A stretch of DNA of 11,117 bases, from assembly GCA_903893675.1 (NCBI GenBank), contig CAITNA010000211.1:1-11117 (forward strand). The letters run 5' to 3'. Positions 4,850 to 10,732 of the stretch are shown here, in pieces. Source of the stretch: an uncultured Micrococcales bacterium (GTDB lineage: Bacteria; Actinomycetota; Actinomycetes; Actinomycetales; Microbacteriaceae). The notes under the pieces are model-generated. The model saw only the letters and a list, made by a program, of their open reading frames with translations. It ran no database searches and had not been told where the DNA came from. The stretch's first letter is position 1. Every line of letters begins with the position of its first letter. Both the position numbers and the translations under genes were made by a program.

Positions 4850-6940
4850 TTAGTCTTCGTCGATGCGCTTGGCGCGAACTCGCGAAACCTTGTTCTGCAA
4901 TCCGCGCTGACGACGTGGTGCTGGTCGCACGAACTGACCACGACGCGAGTCACCCGGAAGTGGACGACGCGCGAACAGGTCTTTGTATTCTGCAGACTCG
5001 AGACGCCACGGAACTAGAGTCACCATCACGCCGCGAACATACATGAGCTGCTTGCGAATTCGACCGGCGCGGTGGTTGTGCAGGATGTGCTCCCACCAGT
5101 GACCGACAACGAGCTTCGGCATGTAAACCGAGATGCGTTCCTTGTCGTTCTTGTCGCGGTGTTCCTGCAGATACTGAATCAGAGGTGCGCTGAATTCGCG
5201 GTACGGCGATTCTAGGATGCGCAGCGGAACGCCGATCTCCTTCTCATACTTCTTCCAGGTCTTCGCAAACTTCTTTGCGTGCTCTGGGTCAACCGCGATG
5301 TGAACTACCTCGAGGTGAGTGTGTCGCGATGACAACGCGTAGTCGAGAGCCTTGAGCTGCGGCTTGTTGAGCTTGTCCATCAGAACAATTGCGTAGTCGC
5401 CCTTCGCGCCGAAGACAGTCTTGTCATCCATGCGAATTTCGTTTTCGACCATCGAGTAGTAGCGGTGGGTGTAATACATGACTGCATAAAGCACAGGCAT
5501 GATGATGAACACCATCCAAGCGCCGTCGAAGAACTTGGTCGCGGTAACGATCACGAGAACCGAGAAGGTCATGAACGCGCCGAGGCCGTTTGCGATGGTT
5601 CCCGAGAGAGCCTCTTGACGGTTCATCGCGGCTTCGTTCGGGTCATCGGTCTTCTTGAGGCGAAGGCGCTTCCAGTGACGGAGCATTCCAACCTGGCCAA
5701 CGGTGAACGAGGTAAACACGCCAAGCATGTAGAGCTGGATTAGGCGGGTCACGTCGGCCTGGAAGGCAATCAGCAGAACGAGTGCAGCCAGGGTCAGCGA
5801 GAGCATGCCGTTCGAGTAGACCAGGCGGTCGCCTCGAGTTAACAGGGCCTTAGGTGCGAACTTGTCTCCAGCGAGCACAGAGGTGAGCAACGGGAATCCG
5901 TTGAACGCGGTGTTAGCTGCAAGTAGCAGAACCGCTGCGGTTGCTGCCTGGAGAACATAGAACATCCAGCTGCCTTCGCCGAACACGGCGGTTCCGAGCT
6001 GAGCCATCACAGACATCTGTGGGTTGGTGAGTCCGCCGACCCAACCCTTGAGCTGAACCACTGGGTCTTCTGCGTAGTGCACCTTCGAGAGAAGTGCGAG
6101 CGCGGTGATGCCGATGAACGAGAAGATTGCCATCGAGCCCATCATGAGCATGGTCTTCTGCGCGTTCTTGATCTTTGGCAAACGGAAAGCCTGAACACCG
6201 TTTGCGATTGCCTCGATACCGGTCAGTGCCGAACATCCCGAGGCAAATGCGCGAAGGAACAAAAGTGTCATCGCGGTTTGCGTGATGCTCTGGAACTGCG
6301 ACATCGGAACGACTTCGTAGTGTGCCGAAGGCGAAACAAAACCGGCTGGGTCTGCAGCGGCACGGATGAGACCGGTGACGATCAGCGCGGCAACCGAACC
6401 CATAAATAGGTAAGTAGGAATTGCGAATGCAACACCAGACTCGCGAACACCGCGAAGATTAACTGCGCAAAGTGCGATCAGGAAGCCAACCGCGATTTCA
6501 ACGCGCCACGGGTTGAGGCTAGGGAATGCCGAGATCAGGTTGTCTGTTCCCGATGCGATCGACACGGTCACGGTCATGACGTAGTCGAGCAGAAGTGCAC
6601 TCGCAACGAGCAAGGCCCACTTCTTGCCGAGGTTCTTCATGGCAACTTCGTAGTCGCCACCACCTGACGGGTAAGCCTTGATGATCTTGCGATAAGAGAA
6701 GACGATGATGCCTAGCAGCGCGACCACGACGAGTGCGATTGCAGGGGCCGCAGAAAGCAGTCCGATGCCACCCATGGTGAGCACGAGAAGCATCTCTTGC
6801 GGACCATAGGCCACAGACGAGAGGGCGTCGCTCGAGAAAATCGGCAGAGCAATGAATTTTGGAAGTAGCTGGCCCTCTAGATTTTCGTTCGCAAGTTTGC
6901 GGCCGAGGAACCAACGCTTTGGCTGAATCAGGTCATTCAC
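4850..6940 (-). CDS. KimA-like APC-superfamily potassium importer with C-terminal USP-like domain
   Basis: A 696-residue membrane transporter related to Bacillus subtilis KimA (YdaO), a proton-coupled K+ importer. FSSDALSSVAYG gives Asp38 and Tyr45, and LLLDYVMTVTVSIASG gives Asp119, Tyr120 and Ser127. These sit at a constant +2 offset from the KimA K+-site residues as I recall them (D36, Y43, D117, Y118, S125). SGGGDYEVA (92-100) and a dozen hydrophobic helices up to about residue 490 fit the APC fold. From about 516 to 645 there is a soluble UspA-like domain, which in KimA binds inhibitory c-di-AMP, then an Arg-rich tail (ca. 650-696). Many relatives are annotated only as amino-acid permease. 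The GTG start has no Shine-Dalgarno. K+ as substrate is inferred from the residues; family membership is sure. Confidence 0.85.
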   Translation of the reverse strand: MNDLIQPKRWFLGRKLANENLEGQLLPKFIALPIFSSDALSSVAYGPQEMLLVLTMGGIGLLSAAPAIALVVVALLGIIVFSYRKIIKAYPSGGGDYEVAMKNLGKKWALLVASALLLDYVMTVTVSIASGTDNLISAFPSLNPWRVEIAVGFLIALCAVNLRGVRESGVAFAIPTYLFMGSVAALIVTGLIRAAADPAGFVSPSAHYEVVPMSQFQSITQTAMTLLFLRAFASGCSALTGIEAIANGVQAFRLPKIKNAQKTMLMMGSMAIFSFIGITALALLSKVHYAEDPVVQLKGWVGGLTNPQMSVMAQLGTAVFGEGSWMFYVLQAATAAVLLLAANTAFNGFPLLTSVLAGDKFAPKALLTRGDRLVYSNGMLSLTLAALVLLIAFQADVTRLIQLYMLGVFTSFTVGQVGMLRHWKRLRLKKTDDPNEAAMNRQEALSGTIANGLGAFMTFSVLVIVTATKFFDGAWMVFIIMPVLYAVMYYTHRYYSMVENEIRMDDKTVFGAKGDYAIVLMDKLNKPQLKALDYALSSRHTHLEVVHIAVDPEHAKKFAKTWKKYEKEIGVPLRILESPYREFSAPLIQYLQEHRDKNDKERISVYMPKLVVGHWWEHILHNHRAGRIRKQLMYVRGVMVTLVPWRLESAEYKDLFARRPLPGDSRRGQFVRPAPRRQRGLQNKVSRVRAKRIDED

Positions 6941-6969
6941 AAAAGGAAAGCCTACCCAAGCGGGTAGGC
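6941..6969 (-). terminator. Intrinsic terminator of the MFS gene, abutting the kimA start codon
   Basis: On the minus strand an 8-bp stem GCCTACCC/GGGTAGGC (6962-6969 with 6950-6957) with a 4-nt GCTT loop is followed by TTTCCTTTT, which ends at the base before the kimA GTG. Flanking A/T-rich bases can pair further, and the plus-strand reading also has a T-rich tail, so it could act in both directions. It lies 26 nt after the MFS stop. Confidence 0.85.
6949..6959 (-). promoter_or_regulatory. Possible kimA promoter element inside the terminator hairpin
   Basis: The minus strand reads TTGGGTAGGCT; its last six bases, TAGGCT (6949-6954), fit TANNNT and lie 8 nt before the kimA GTG. The same element, TTGGGTAGCCT, lies 6 nt before the MFS start at 8697-8707. 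kimA needs some start point after the terminator, and no Shine-Dalgarno is present, so a leaderless transcript from here is plausible but unproven. No -35 is evident. Confidence 0.35.
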
Positions 6970-6995
6970 CTTCTCTTTTGCTAGAACTTTGGCTT

Positions 6996-8690
6996 TTATG
7001 CCTCGGTCGGAACCTCAGGAGTCTGATAGACGTGCTCCTCAGGCTTGCGCCCCTTCAGGGTGAAGGTAGCGAGCAGACCAAGAGCCAGGAAGCCGGCTGC
7101 CGCATAGGCAGTGGCCTTCACGGCATCGGTGAAACCCTGCTGGGCCTTCTGCTGAATCAGGTCGCCGAGTTGAGCCGGTGCCCCGCTGCCCTGAAGCAGA
7201 ACCGAAAGCTCAGGCACAACGCCACCCGAGGTGGTCGAGACGATCTTGCCAACGCTGTCGCCAAGGCCCTGCACCGCGGTCGACGAGTAGCTGCTGAGCT
7301 CGTGCATTCCAGCAATTTCACTTGCGGTGTAGTTCTGAATGCCGGTGAACAGGATGGTTCCGAGAACCGCGATGCCGAGGGCCGAACCGACCTGGCGGGC
7401 GGTGCTCTGAGTGCCCGACCCCTGACCGACCTTCTCGAGTGGAACATCGACCATGATCACGCCGGTTAGCTGAGCGGTTGCGACACCGACACCGAGACCG
7501 TAAATCATCAACCAAGGAGCGATGCTGACCCAACCGTTTGACAGGCTGGCGAAGTAGCCAAGGCCCGCGATGCCGATGATCTCGAGAGCAACACCGATGC
7601 GAACGCTAACTACTGCAGGCAGCTTCGATCCCATTGACCCGACCACGCCAGATGCGATGAACGCACCGCCGGCAAGCCAGAGCAAAACCAAACCGCTGTG
7701 AAGTGCATCCAAGCCGGTGATGTTCTGCAACCAAAGCGGAATTGCAAAGATCAAACCGAACTCACCCATCGAGATGATGAGCGCTGCGATTGAACCGTTG
7801 CGGAACGAGCTGATCTTGAACAGGTTCAGGTCGAGCAACACGTTCTTGTGCAGACGGTCGCGACGACGCTCCCACAGCACGAACAGAACGAAGAAGACAA
7901 CCGAGAAGAACAAAGAAACTGGGATGACCGAAATCGACGCTGTTGGCCAGCCGGTTGCAAGCTTCTTGAACTCAGCGGTCTGGTCCCACCAGCCGTAGGC
8001 GCGGCCTTCGATGAGACCGAAGGTCAGAGTTGCGAAAGCAATTGCAACCAGAAGGGCGCCGAGGAAGTCAACTGCGCCTTCGCGCTGCTCGGTCTTCGAT
8101 TCCTTCACCAGAAGCAGGAGCCCGAGGATCACGATCAAGCCGAATGGCAGGTTAACCCAGAAGGCCCAGCGCCAGGTGCTGATGGTGGTTGAAAGAATGT
8201 CGAGCTTCCACGAAACGGTGGTTAGCCATCCGCCGAGAACTGGGCCAACTGCGACCATGCCGCCGATGGTTGCGCCCCAAACCGCGAACGCGATGCCGCG
8301 CTCTTTGCCGGTGAAGTTCGCGTTCACCAGCGACAGGGTGGTCGGCAGCACCATTGCGCCACCGAGACCCTGAACGATGCGAGCAAGGATGAGCGAACCG
8401 GCATCGTGTGACATGCCCGCCCAGATAGATGCCGCTACAAAGACGATGAGTCCGAGAACCAGCATCGCGCGACGGCCGAAGCGGTCGGCAAGTGAACCCC
8501 AGACGAGAAGCAGCGAAGCGAAGACGAGAACGTAGCTCTCTTGCACCCACTGAACTTGCGTGTCGGTCAGCTGAAGCGATGCCGACAGCGTTGGGAAGAT
8601 GGTGTTGACGATGGTTCCGTCGATGATGACCAGTGAGATCGCCATCGAGATGAAGACGAGTCCGAACCAGCGGTTACGTGAATTTTGCAT
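6996..8690 (-). CDS. MFS multidrug-type exporter, DHA2 (EmrB/QacA) family, 14 helices
   Basis: A 564-residue plasma-membrane transporter of the 14-helix drug:H+ antiporter family. IDGTIVNTIFPTL (Asp24, first helix) is the DHA2 helix-1 signature. GSLADRFGRRAMLVLG (65-80) is motif A in the 2-3 loop. ILARIVQGLGGA (Arg104) matches motif B, and AVGPVLGGWL (147-156) is antiporter motif C. A long outer loop near the C-terminus (about 70 polar residues after TILFTGIQNY) separates helices 13 and 14, common in this family. The length is usual for the family. The substrate cannot be told from sequence; no regulator gene is adjacent. ATG 8690 is preceded by TAGCCT with 6-nt spacing and no Shine-Dalgarno, suggesting a leaderless transcript. 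It ends in a good intrinsic terminator before kimA, so it appears to be its own transcription unit. Confidence 0.93.
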   Translation of the reverse strand: MQNSRNRWFGLVFISMAISLVIIDGTIVNTIFPTLSASLQLTDTQVQWVQESYVLVFASLLLVWGSLADRFGRRAMLVLGLIVFVAASIWAGMSHDAGSLILARIVQGLGGAMVLPTTLSLVNANFTGKERGIAFAVWGATIGGMVAVGPVLGGWLTTVSWKLDILSTTISTWRWAFWVNLPFGLIVILGLLLLVKESKTEQREGAVDFLGALLVAIAFATLTFGLIEGRAYGWWDQTAEFKKLATGWPTASISVIPVSLFFSVVFFVLFVLWERRRDRLHKNVLLDLNLFKISSFRNGSIAALIISMGEFGLIFAIPLWLQNITGLDALHSGLVLLWLAGGAFIASGVVGSMGSKLPAVVSVRIGVALEIIGIAGLGYFASLSNGWVSIAPWLMIYGLGVGVATAQLTGVIMVDVPLEKVGQGSGTQSTARQVGSALGIAVLGTILFTGIQNYTASEIAGMHELSSYSSTAVQGLGDSVGKIVSTTSGGVVPELSVLLQGSGAPAQLGDLIQQKAQQGFTDAVKATAYAAAGFLALGLLATFTLKGRKPEEHVYQTPEVPTEA

Positions 8691-8696
8691 GGTCTT

Positions 8697-8702
8697 AGGC
8701 TA
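8697..8702 (-). promoter_or_regulatory. Leaderless -10 element of the MFS exporter gene
   Basis: TAGCCT on the minus strand lies exactly 6 nt before the ATG at 8690, within the 39-bp gap to the next gene. The larger element TTGGGTAGCCT (8697-8707) recurs with one change before kimA. No good -35 hexamer is seen at 16-18 bp. Confidence 0.5.
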
Positions 8703-8729
8703 CCCAACTCGCGATAGCCAAACGGGATA

Positions 8730-8981
8730 CTAGGGCTTTGATTTGCGCAACTCGGCCCGCGCCGAGAAACCCGCCCAGAGCAGGCCGAGGGTTGTAATCG
8801 CACCTGCGATCCAACCCAGCCACGACCATCCGAGAATGCTTGCGACTGCTGCAGTGATGCTGCCGATGGTGGTTGCCGAAAGTTGAATGAAGATGAAGCG
8901 AACCAGTGCGCGCACCGCGTATGTGGTTCGGTTGGTTGATTCTTCGAGTCGCTTTACCGCGCGAAGTAGTTCTTCATCCAT
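8730..8981 (-). CDS. Small two-helix membrane protein, unrecognised
   Basis: An 83-residue protein I cannot place in a family. The first ~30 residues are polar and charged (MDEELLRAVKRLEESTNRTTYAVRALV), likely an amphipathic helix. Two hydrophobic stretches follow, about 31-51 (FIFIQLSATTIGSITAAVASIL) and 53-73 (WSWLGWIAGAITTLGLLWAGF), then a short basic tail. I choose ATG 8981; the frame is open back to a TTG at 9068, but that start would lie inside the tRNA terminator. GGGG just before the ATG is a weak ribosome site, and TAAAGT (9004-9009) is a possible -10, giving a leader of about 20 nt. It lies downstream of the tRNA terminator and 39 bp before the MFS gene on the same strand. The short length and helix-plus-hairpin layout resemble many small actinobacterial membrane proteins; no function is implied. 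Confidence 0.65.
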   Translation of the reverse strand: MDEELLRAVKRLEESTNRTTYAVRALVRFIFIQLSATTIGSITAAVASILGWSWLGWIAGAITTLGLLWAGFSARAELRKSKP

Positions 8982-9040
8982 GGTTGCCCCAATCGTTGAG
9001 ACAACTTTATTTCTGGGATGCACATATGCCGTGAATGTGA

Positions 9041-9076
9041 AAACACCCTTGACTCGTGAGAAGTTCAAGGGTGTTT
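9041..9076 (-). terminator. Intrinsic terminator of the tRNA cluster
   Basis: A perfect 12-bp inverted repeat, AAACACCCTTGA (9041-9052) and TCAAGGGTGTTT (9065-9076), with a 12-nt loop. It begins 2 nt past the discriminator base of tRNA-Phe. Read on the minus strand the stem ends in four Ts. Position and symmetry make it the end of the tRNA transcript. Confidence 0.75.
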
Positions 9077-9078
9077 CG

Positions 9079-9151
9079 TGGCTCCGCCCGGCATCGATCC
9101 GGGGACCTAACGATTTTCAGTCGTTCGCTCTACCAACTGAGCTACAGAGCC
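9079..9151 (-). tRNA. tRNA-Phe (anticodon GAA)
   Basis: The cloverleaf reads on the minus strand from GGCTCTG. The acceptor pairs with CGGAGCC with one G-T wobble. The D-arm is GCTCAGTTGGTAGAGC, the anticodon loop contains CTGAAAA (GAA), and the T-loop has GGATCGATGCC in place of the usual TTC-GA form. The discriminator is A, followed by CGA, so the CCA end is not encoded and must be added after transcription. It is last in the Glu-Asp-Phe cluster. Confidence 0.95.
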
Positions 9152-9154
9152 TGA

Positions 9155-9170
9155 CGCGATTTTCATCGCG
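9155..9170 (-). other. GAAA-loop hairpin in the tRNA-Asp/tRNA-Phe spacer, Phe side
   Basis: On the minus strand CGCGAT pairs with ATCGCG around a GAAA loop, a perfect 6-bp stem ending 3 nt before the start of tRNA-Phe. With its partner hairpin at 9182-9197 it fills most of the 54-nt spacer. It may mark processing of the precursor; this is inference. Confidence 0.6.
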
Positions 9171-9181
9171 CCTAATCGAAA

Positions 9182-9197
9182 ACCCTCTTTCGAGGGT
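9182..9197 (-). other. GAAA-loop hairpin downstream of tRNA-Asp
   Basis: On the minus strand ACCCTC pairs with GAGGGT around GAAA and is followed by TTTCG. It lies 8 nt after the encoded CCA of tRNA-Asp. It could be a weak terminator or attenuator setting the tRNA-Phe level below the others, or a processing site. Confidence 0.55.
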
Positions 9198-9205
9198 CGC
9201 CGATT

Positions 9206-9282
9206 TGGCGATCCTGACGGGACTTGAACCCGCGACCTCCGCCGTGACAGGGCGGCGCGCTAACCAACTGCGCTACAGGACC
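9206..9282 (-). tRNA. tRNA-Asp (anticodon GTC), CCA encoded
   Basis: It reads from GGTCCTG, pairing with CAGGATC (one G-T). The D-arm is GCGCAGTTGGTTAGCGC, the anticodon loop CTGTCAC, the T-arm GCGGGTTCAAGTCCCGT. The discriminator is G, as expected for Asp, followed by CCA (9206-9208). Without CCA it spans 9209-9282. Confidence 0.96.
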
Positions 9283-9308
9283 TTAAAGATGCTGCTTCTG
9301 CATCGAAA

Positions 9309-9384
9309 TGGTGACCCCAACGGGATTCGAACCCGTGCTACTGCCGTGAAAGGGCAGCGTCCTAGGCCACTAAACGATGGGGCC
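9309..9384 (-). tRNA. tRNA-Glu (anticodon TTC), CCA encoded
   Basis: It reads from GGCCCCA, pairing with TGGGGTC (one G-T). The D-loop contains TTTAGTGGCCTAGGA, typical of Glu, the anticodon loop is CTTTCAC, and the T-arm is ACGGGTTCGAATCCCGT. The discriminator A is followed by CCA (9309-9311). It is the first gene of the cluster, 26 nt before tRNA-Asp. Confidence 0.96.
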
Positions 9385-9391
9385 TACAAAG

Positions 9392-9418
9392 TCGATACTT
9401 CATAGCACCAAGGGTCAA
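9392..9418 (-). promoter_or_regulatory. Candidate promoter of the tRNA cluster
   Basis: On the minus strand TTGACC (9413-9418) resembles a -35 box and TATCGA (9392-9397) a -10 box, 15 bp apart, which is short. Transcription would begin close to the tRNA-Glu 5' end. The -35 match is good; the -10 is weak. Confidence 0.4.
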
Positions 9419-9475
9419 GACTACCCGCCGTCTAGCCGCGCGCGCAACCCAAGACCGATTCACAGGCTGACCTGC

Positions 9476-9504
9476 TGGTCAATGGCTGCCGCGACATTTA
9501 AGTT
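9476..9504 (+). promoter_or_regulatory. Leaderless promoter of the NlpC/P60 hydrolase gene
   Basis: TGGTCA (9476-9481; four matches to TTGACA) and TAAGTT (9499-9504) are separated by 17 bp, and TAAGTT is 6 nt before the ATG at 9511. There is no Shine-Dalgarno. The -35 overlaps a short inverted repeat, TGACC-TGCT-GGTCA (9468-9481), which could be an operator. This is the most complete promoter in the window. Confidence 0.55.
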
Positions 9505-9510
9505 TGATGC

Positions 9511-10725
9511 ATGACCCCGAAGCTGAACCGAGCCTGGCTTGCCATCGCCCTGGTTGCTTCGCTCGCTTTCACCGGGGCCACCCTGATTCCGGCCTCCGCA
9601 ACACCAAACCCCGTGCCTTCTTATCCGAGCGCGGCCGAGGTGGCAGCCGCCAAGAAGAAGGTGGCGACCAAGAAAGCCATGATTGCAAGGCTCCAGGCCA
9701 TCATCGCCGACCTGACCGATAAGGCAGATGCCGCCGAGAAGGATGCCGAGATCAAGGGCGAGGCCTATTCGCAGGCCAAGGATGCCTATGACCAGAAGGC
9801 AGCCCAGGTGGCAACTCTGCAGGCCCAGGCCGATGCCGCACAGGCGCAGGCAAATTCGGCGCTCAAGGAAATAGGCGCGATCGCGGCACAGATGATGCGT
9901 TCGGGCTCTGGCGGTACATCCTTGAATCTGTTTTTGAATTCGGCCAAGGCCGGCGACCTTCTATATATGCTCGGCGCGCAGGAGCGACTGGCGACGAATA
10001 ACAACACTCTTTATAAGCGTGCGATTGCGAAAGAAAAGTATGCGCAGGCACTCGCAGACGAATTGCAAACCGCGAAGCAGCAGTTGCAGGCGAAGAAGCT
10101 GATCGCGCAGAACACTTACAACATCGCGCAGACCGCTGCTAACACAGCCGTTGCACTCGTGCAGAAAAACCAAAACTTGAACAAGACGTTCTATCACCAG
10201 CTCGCGATTTTGCAGAACACCAGTGACGATCTCGAACGACAACGCGCTGAGGGCTTAGCCGCTGAGCGCCGGCAGGCAGCGGGCTCGGCCAACATGGATG
10301 CACCCGAGCTCTATACGGTTGGTGATGCAAACGCAGCAAAAGTTGCAACCGCGCTCGCGTTCATGAAGGCGCAACTCGGTGAGGCATATGTGCTTGGCGG
10401 CATGGGGCCAAACGTTTGGGACTGTTCTGGAATTACTAAGGCCGGTTATGCGGCCGCCGGAATTTATATCGGCACACACTCTGCAACCAATCAGTTCCGC
10501 ACGATGGCACAGGATCACAAACTCGTGCCACTGAAAGACATGCAGGTCGGCGACCTGCTTTGGTACACCCAGTCATCGAACTTCGATGGCGATAAATATC
10601 ACGTTGTGGTGTTCGTTGGCGGCGGCATGATGCTTGAAGCGCCGAACCCTGCGCGAACCGTGCGAATCGTGCCGATACGCTGGGGTGAAATGTTCCCTTA
10701 CGCCGGACGCCCGAGCGCCCCATAG
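9511..10725 (+). CDS. Secreted NlpC/P60 peptidoglycan endopeptidase with coiled-coil N-terminal half (RipA-like)
   Basis: A 404-residue exported cell-wall hydrolase, expected to cut peptide stems of peptidoglycan (D-iGlu-DAP type bond or the local equivalent), for example during daughter-cell separation. A Sec signal peptide covers residues 1-30 (Lys4/Arg7, then a hydrophobic core) with a cleavage site at ASA|TP. Residues ~40-115 and ~165-260 are Ala/Gln/Lys-rich coiled coil, separated by SLNLFLNSAKAGDLLYML, the layout of RipA/CwlO-like proteins where the coil controls the catalytic domain. The NlpC/P60 domain is about 278-404, with Cys305 in WDCSGI, His364 in KYHVVVF, Glu376 in MLEAP and GDLLWY between. 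In RipA the third catalytic residue is also Glu, 12 residues after the His, as here. It has its own probable leaderless promoter and converges on the next gene with a 7-bp gap. Confidence 0.93.
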   Translation: MTPKLNRAWLAIALVASLAFTGATLIPASATPNPVPSYPSAAEVAAAKKKVATKKAMIARLQAIIADLTDKADAAEKDAEIKGEAYSQAKDAYDQKAAQVATLQAQADAAQAQANSALKEIGAIAAQMMRSGSGGTSLNLFLNSAKAGDLLYMLGAQERLATNNNTLYKRAIAKEKYAQALADELQTAKQQLQAKKLIAQNTYNIAQTAANTAVALVQKNQNLNKTFYHQLAILQNTSDDLERQRAEGLAAERRQAAGSANMDAPELYTVGDANAAKVATALAFMKAQLGEAYVLGGMGPNVWDCSGITKAGYAAAGIYIGTHSATNQFRTMAQDHKLVPLKDMQVGDLLWYTQSSNFDGDKYHVVVFVGGGMMLEAPNPARTVRIVPIRWGEMFPYAGRPSAP

Positions 10726-10732
10726 CAGCTAG

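Noticed and set aside
4841..4850. A fluoride riboswitch (crcB motif) before the crcB pair
   Set aside because: Only 9 nt separate crcB from kimA, and neither this gap nor the region before kimA shows the conserved motif or enough room for the pseudoknot.
4166..5017. A 283-codon open frame on the plus strand across both crcB genes and the kimA 3' end
   Set aside because: It spans three good minus-strand genes with family motifs and overlapping translation signals; its own product has no motif.
9050..9055. TTGACT on the plus strand as a -35 element
   Set aside because: It lies inside the tRNA terminator stem and loop, and no plus-strand gene follows it.
9079..9384. The tRNA cluster as an integration site for a mobile element
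   Set aside because: No integrase, no duplicated tRNA 3' end and no change in gene character are seen on either side.
9437..9446. Alternating CG run as a Z-DNA or regulatory element
   Set aside because: It is too short, and nothing around it supports a function.
9507..9509. ATG 4 nt before the NlpC/P60 start
   Set aside because: It is in another frame and would not produce the signal peptide or the hydrolase; ATG 9511 opens the correct frame.
9385..9510. A ydaO (c-di-AMP) riboswitch before the NlpC/P60 gene
   Set aside because: Known in actinobacterial NlpC genes, but the gap is 126 bp, contains the tRNA promoter on the other strand, and the gene's -10 sits 6 nt from the ATG, leaving no leader RNA.
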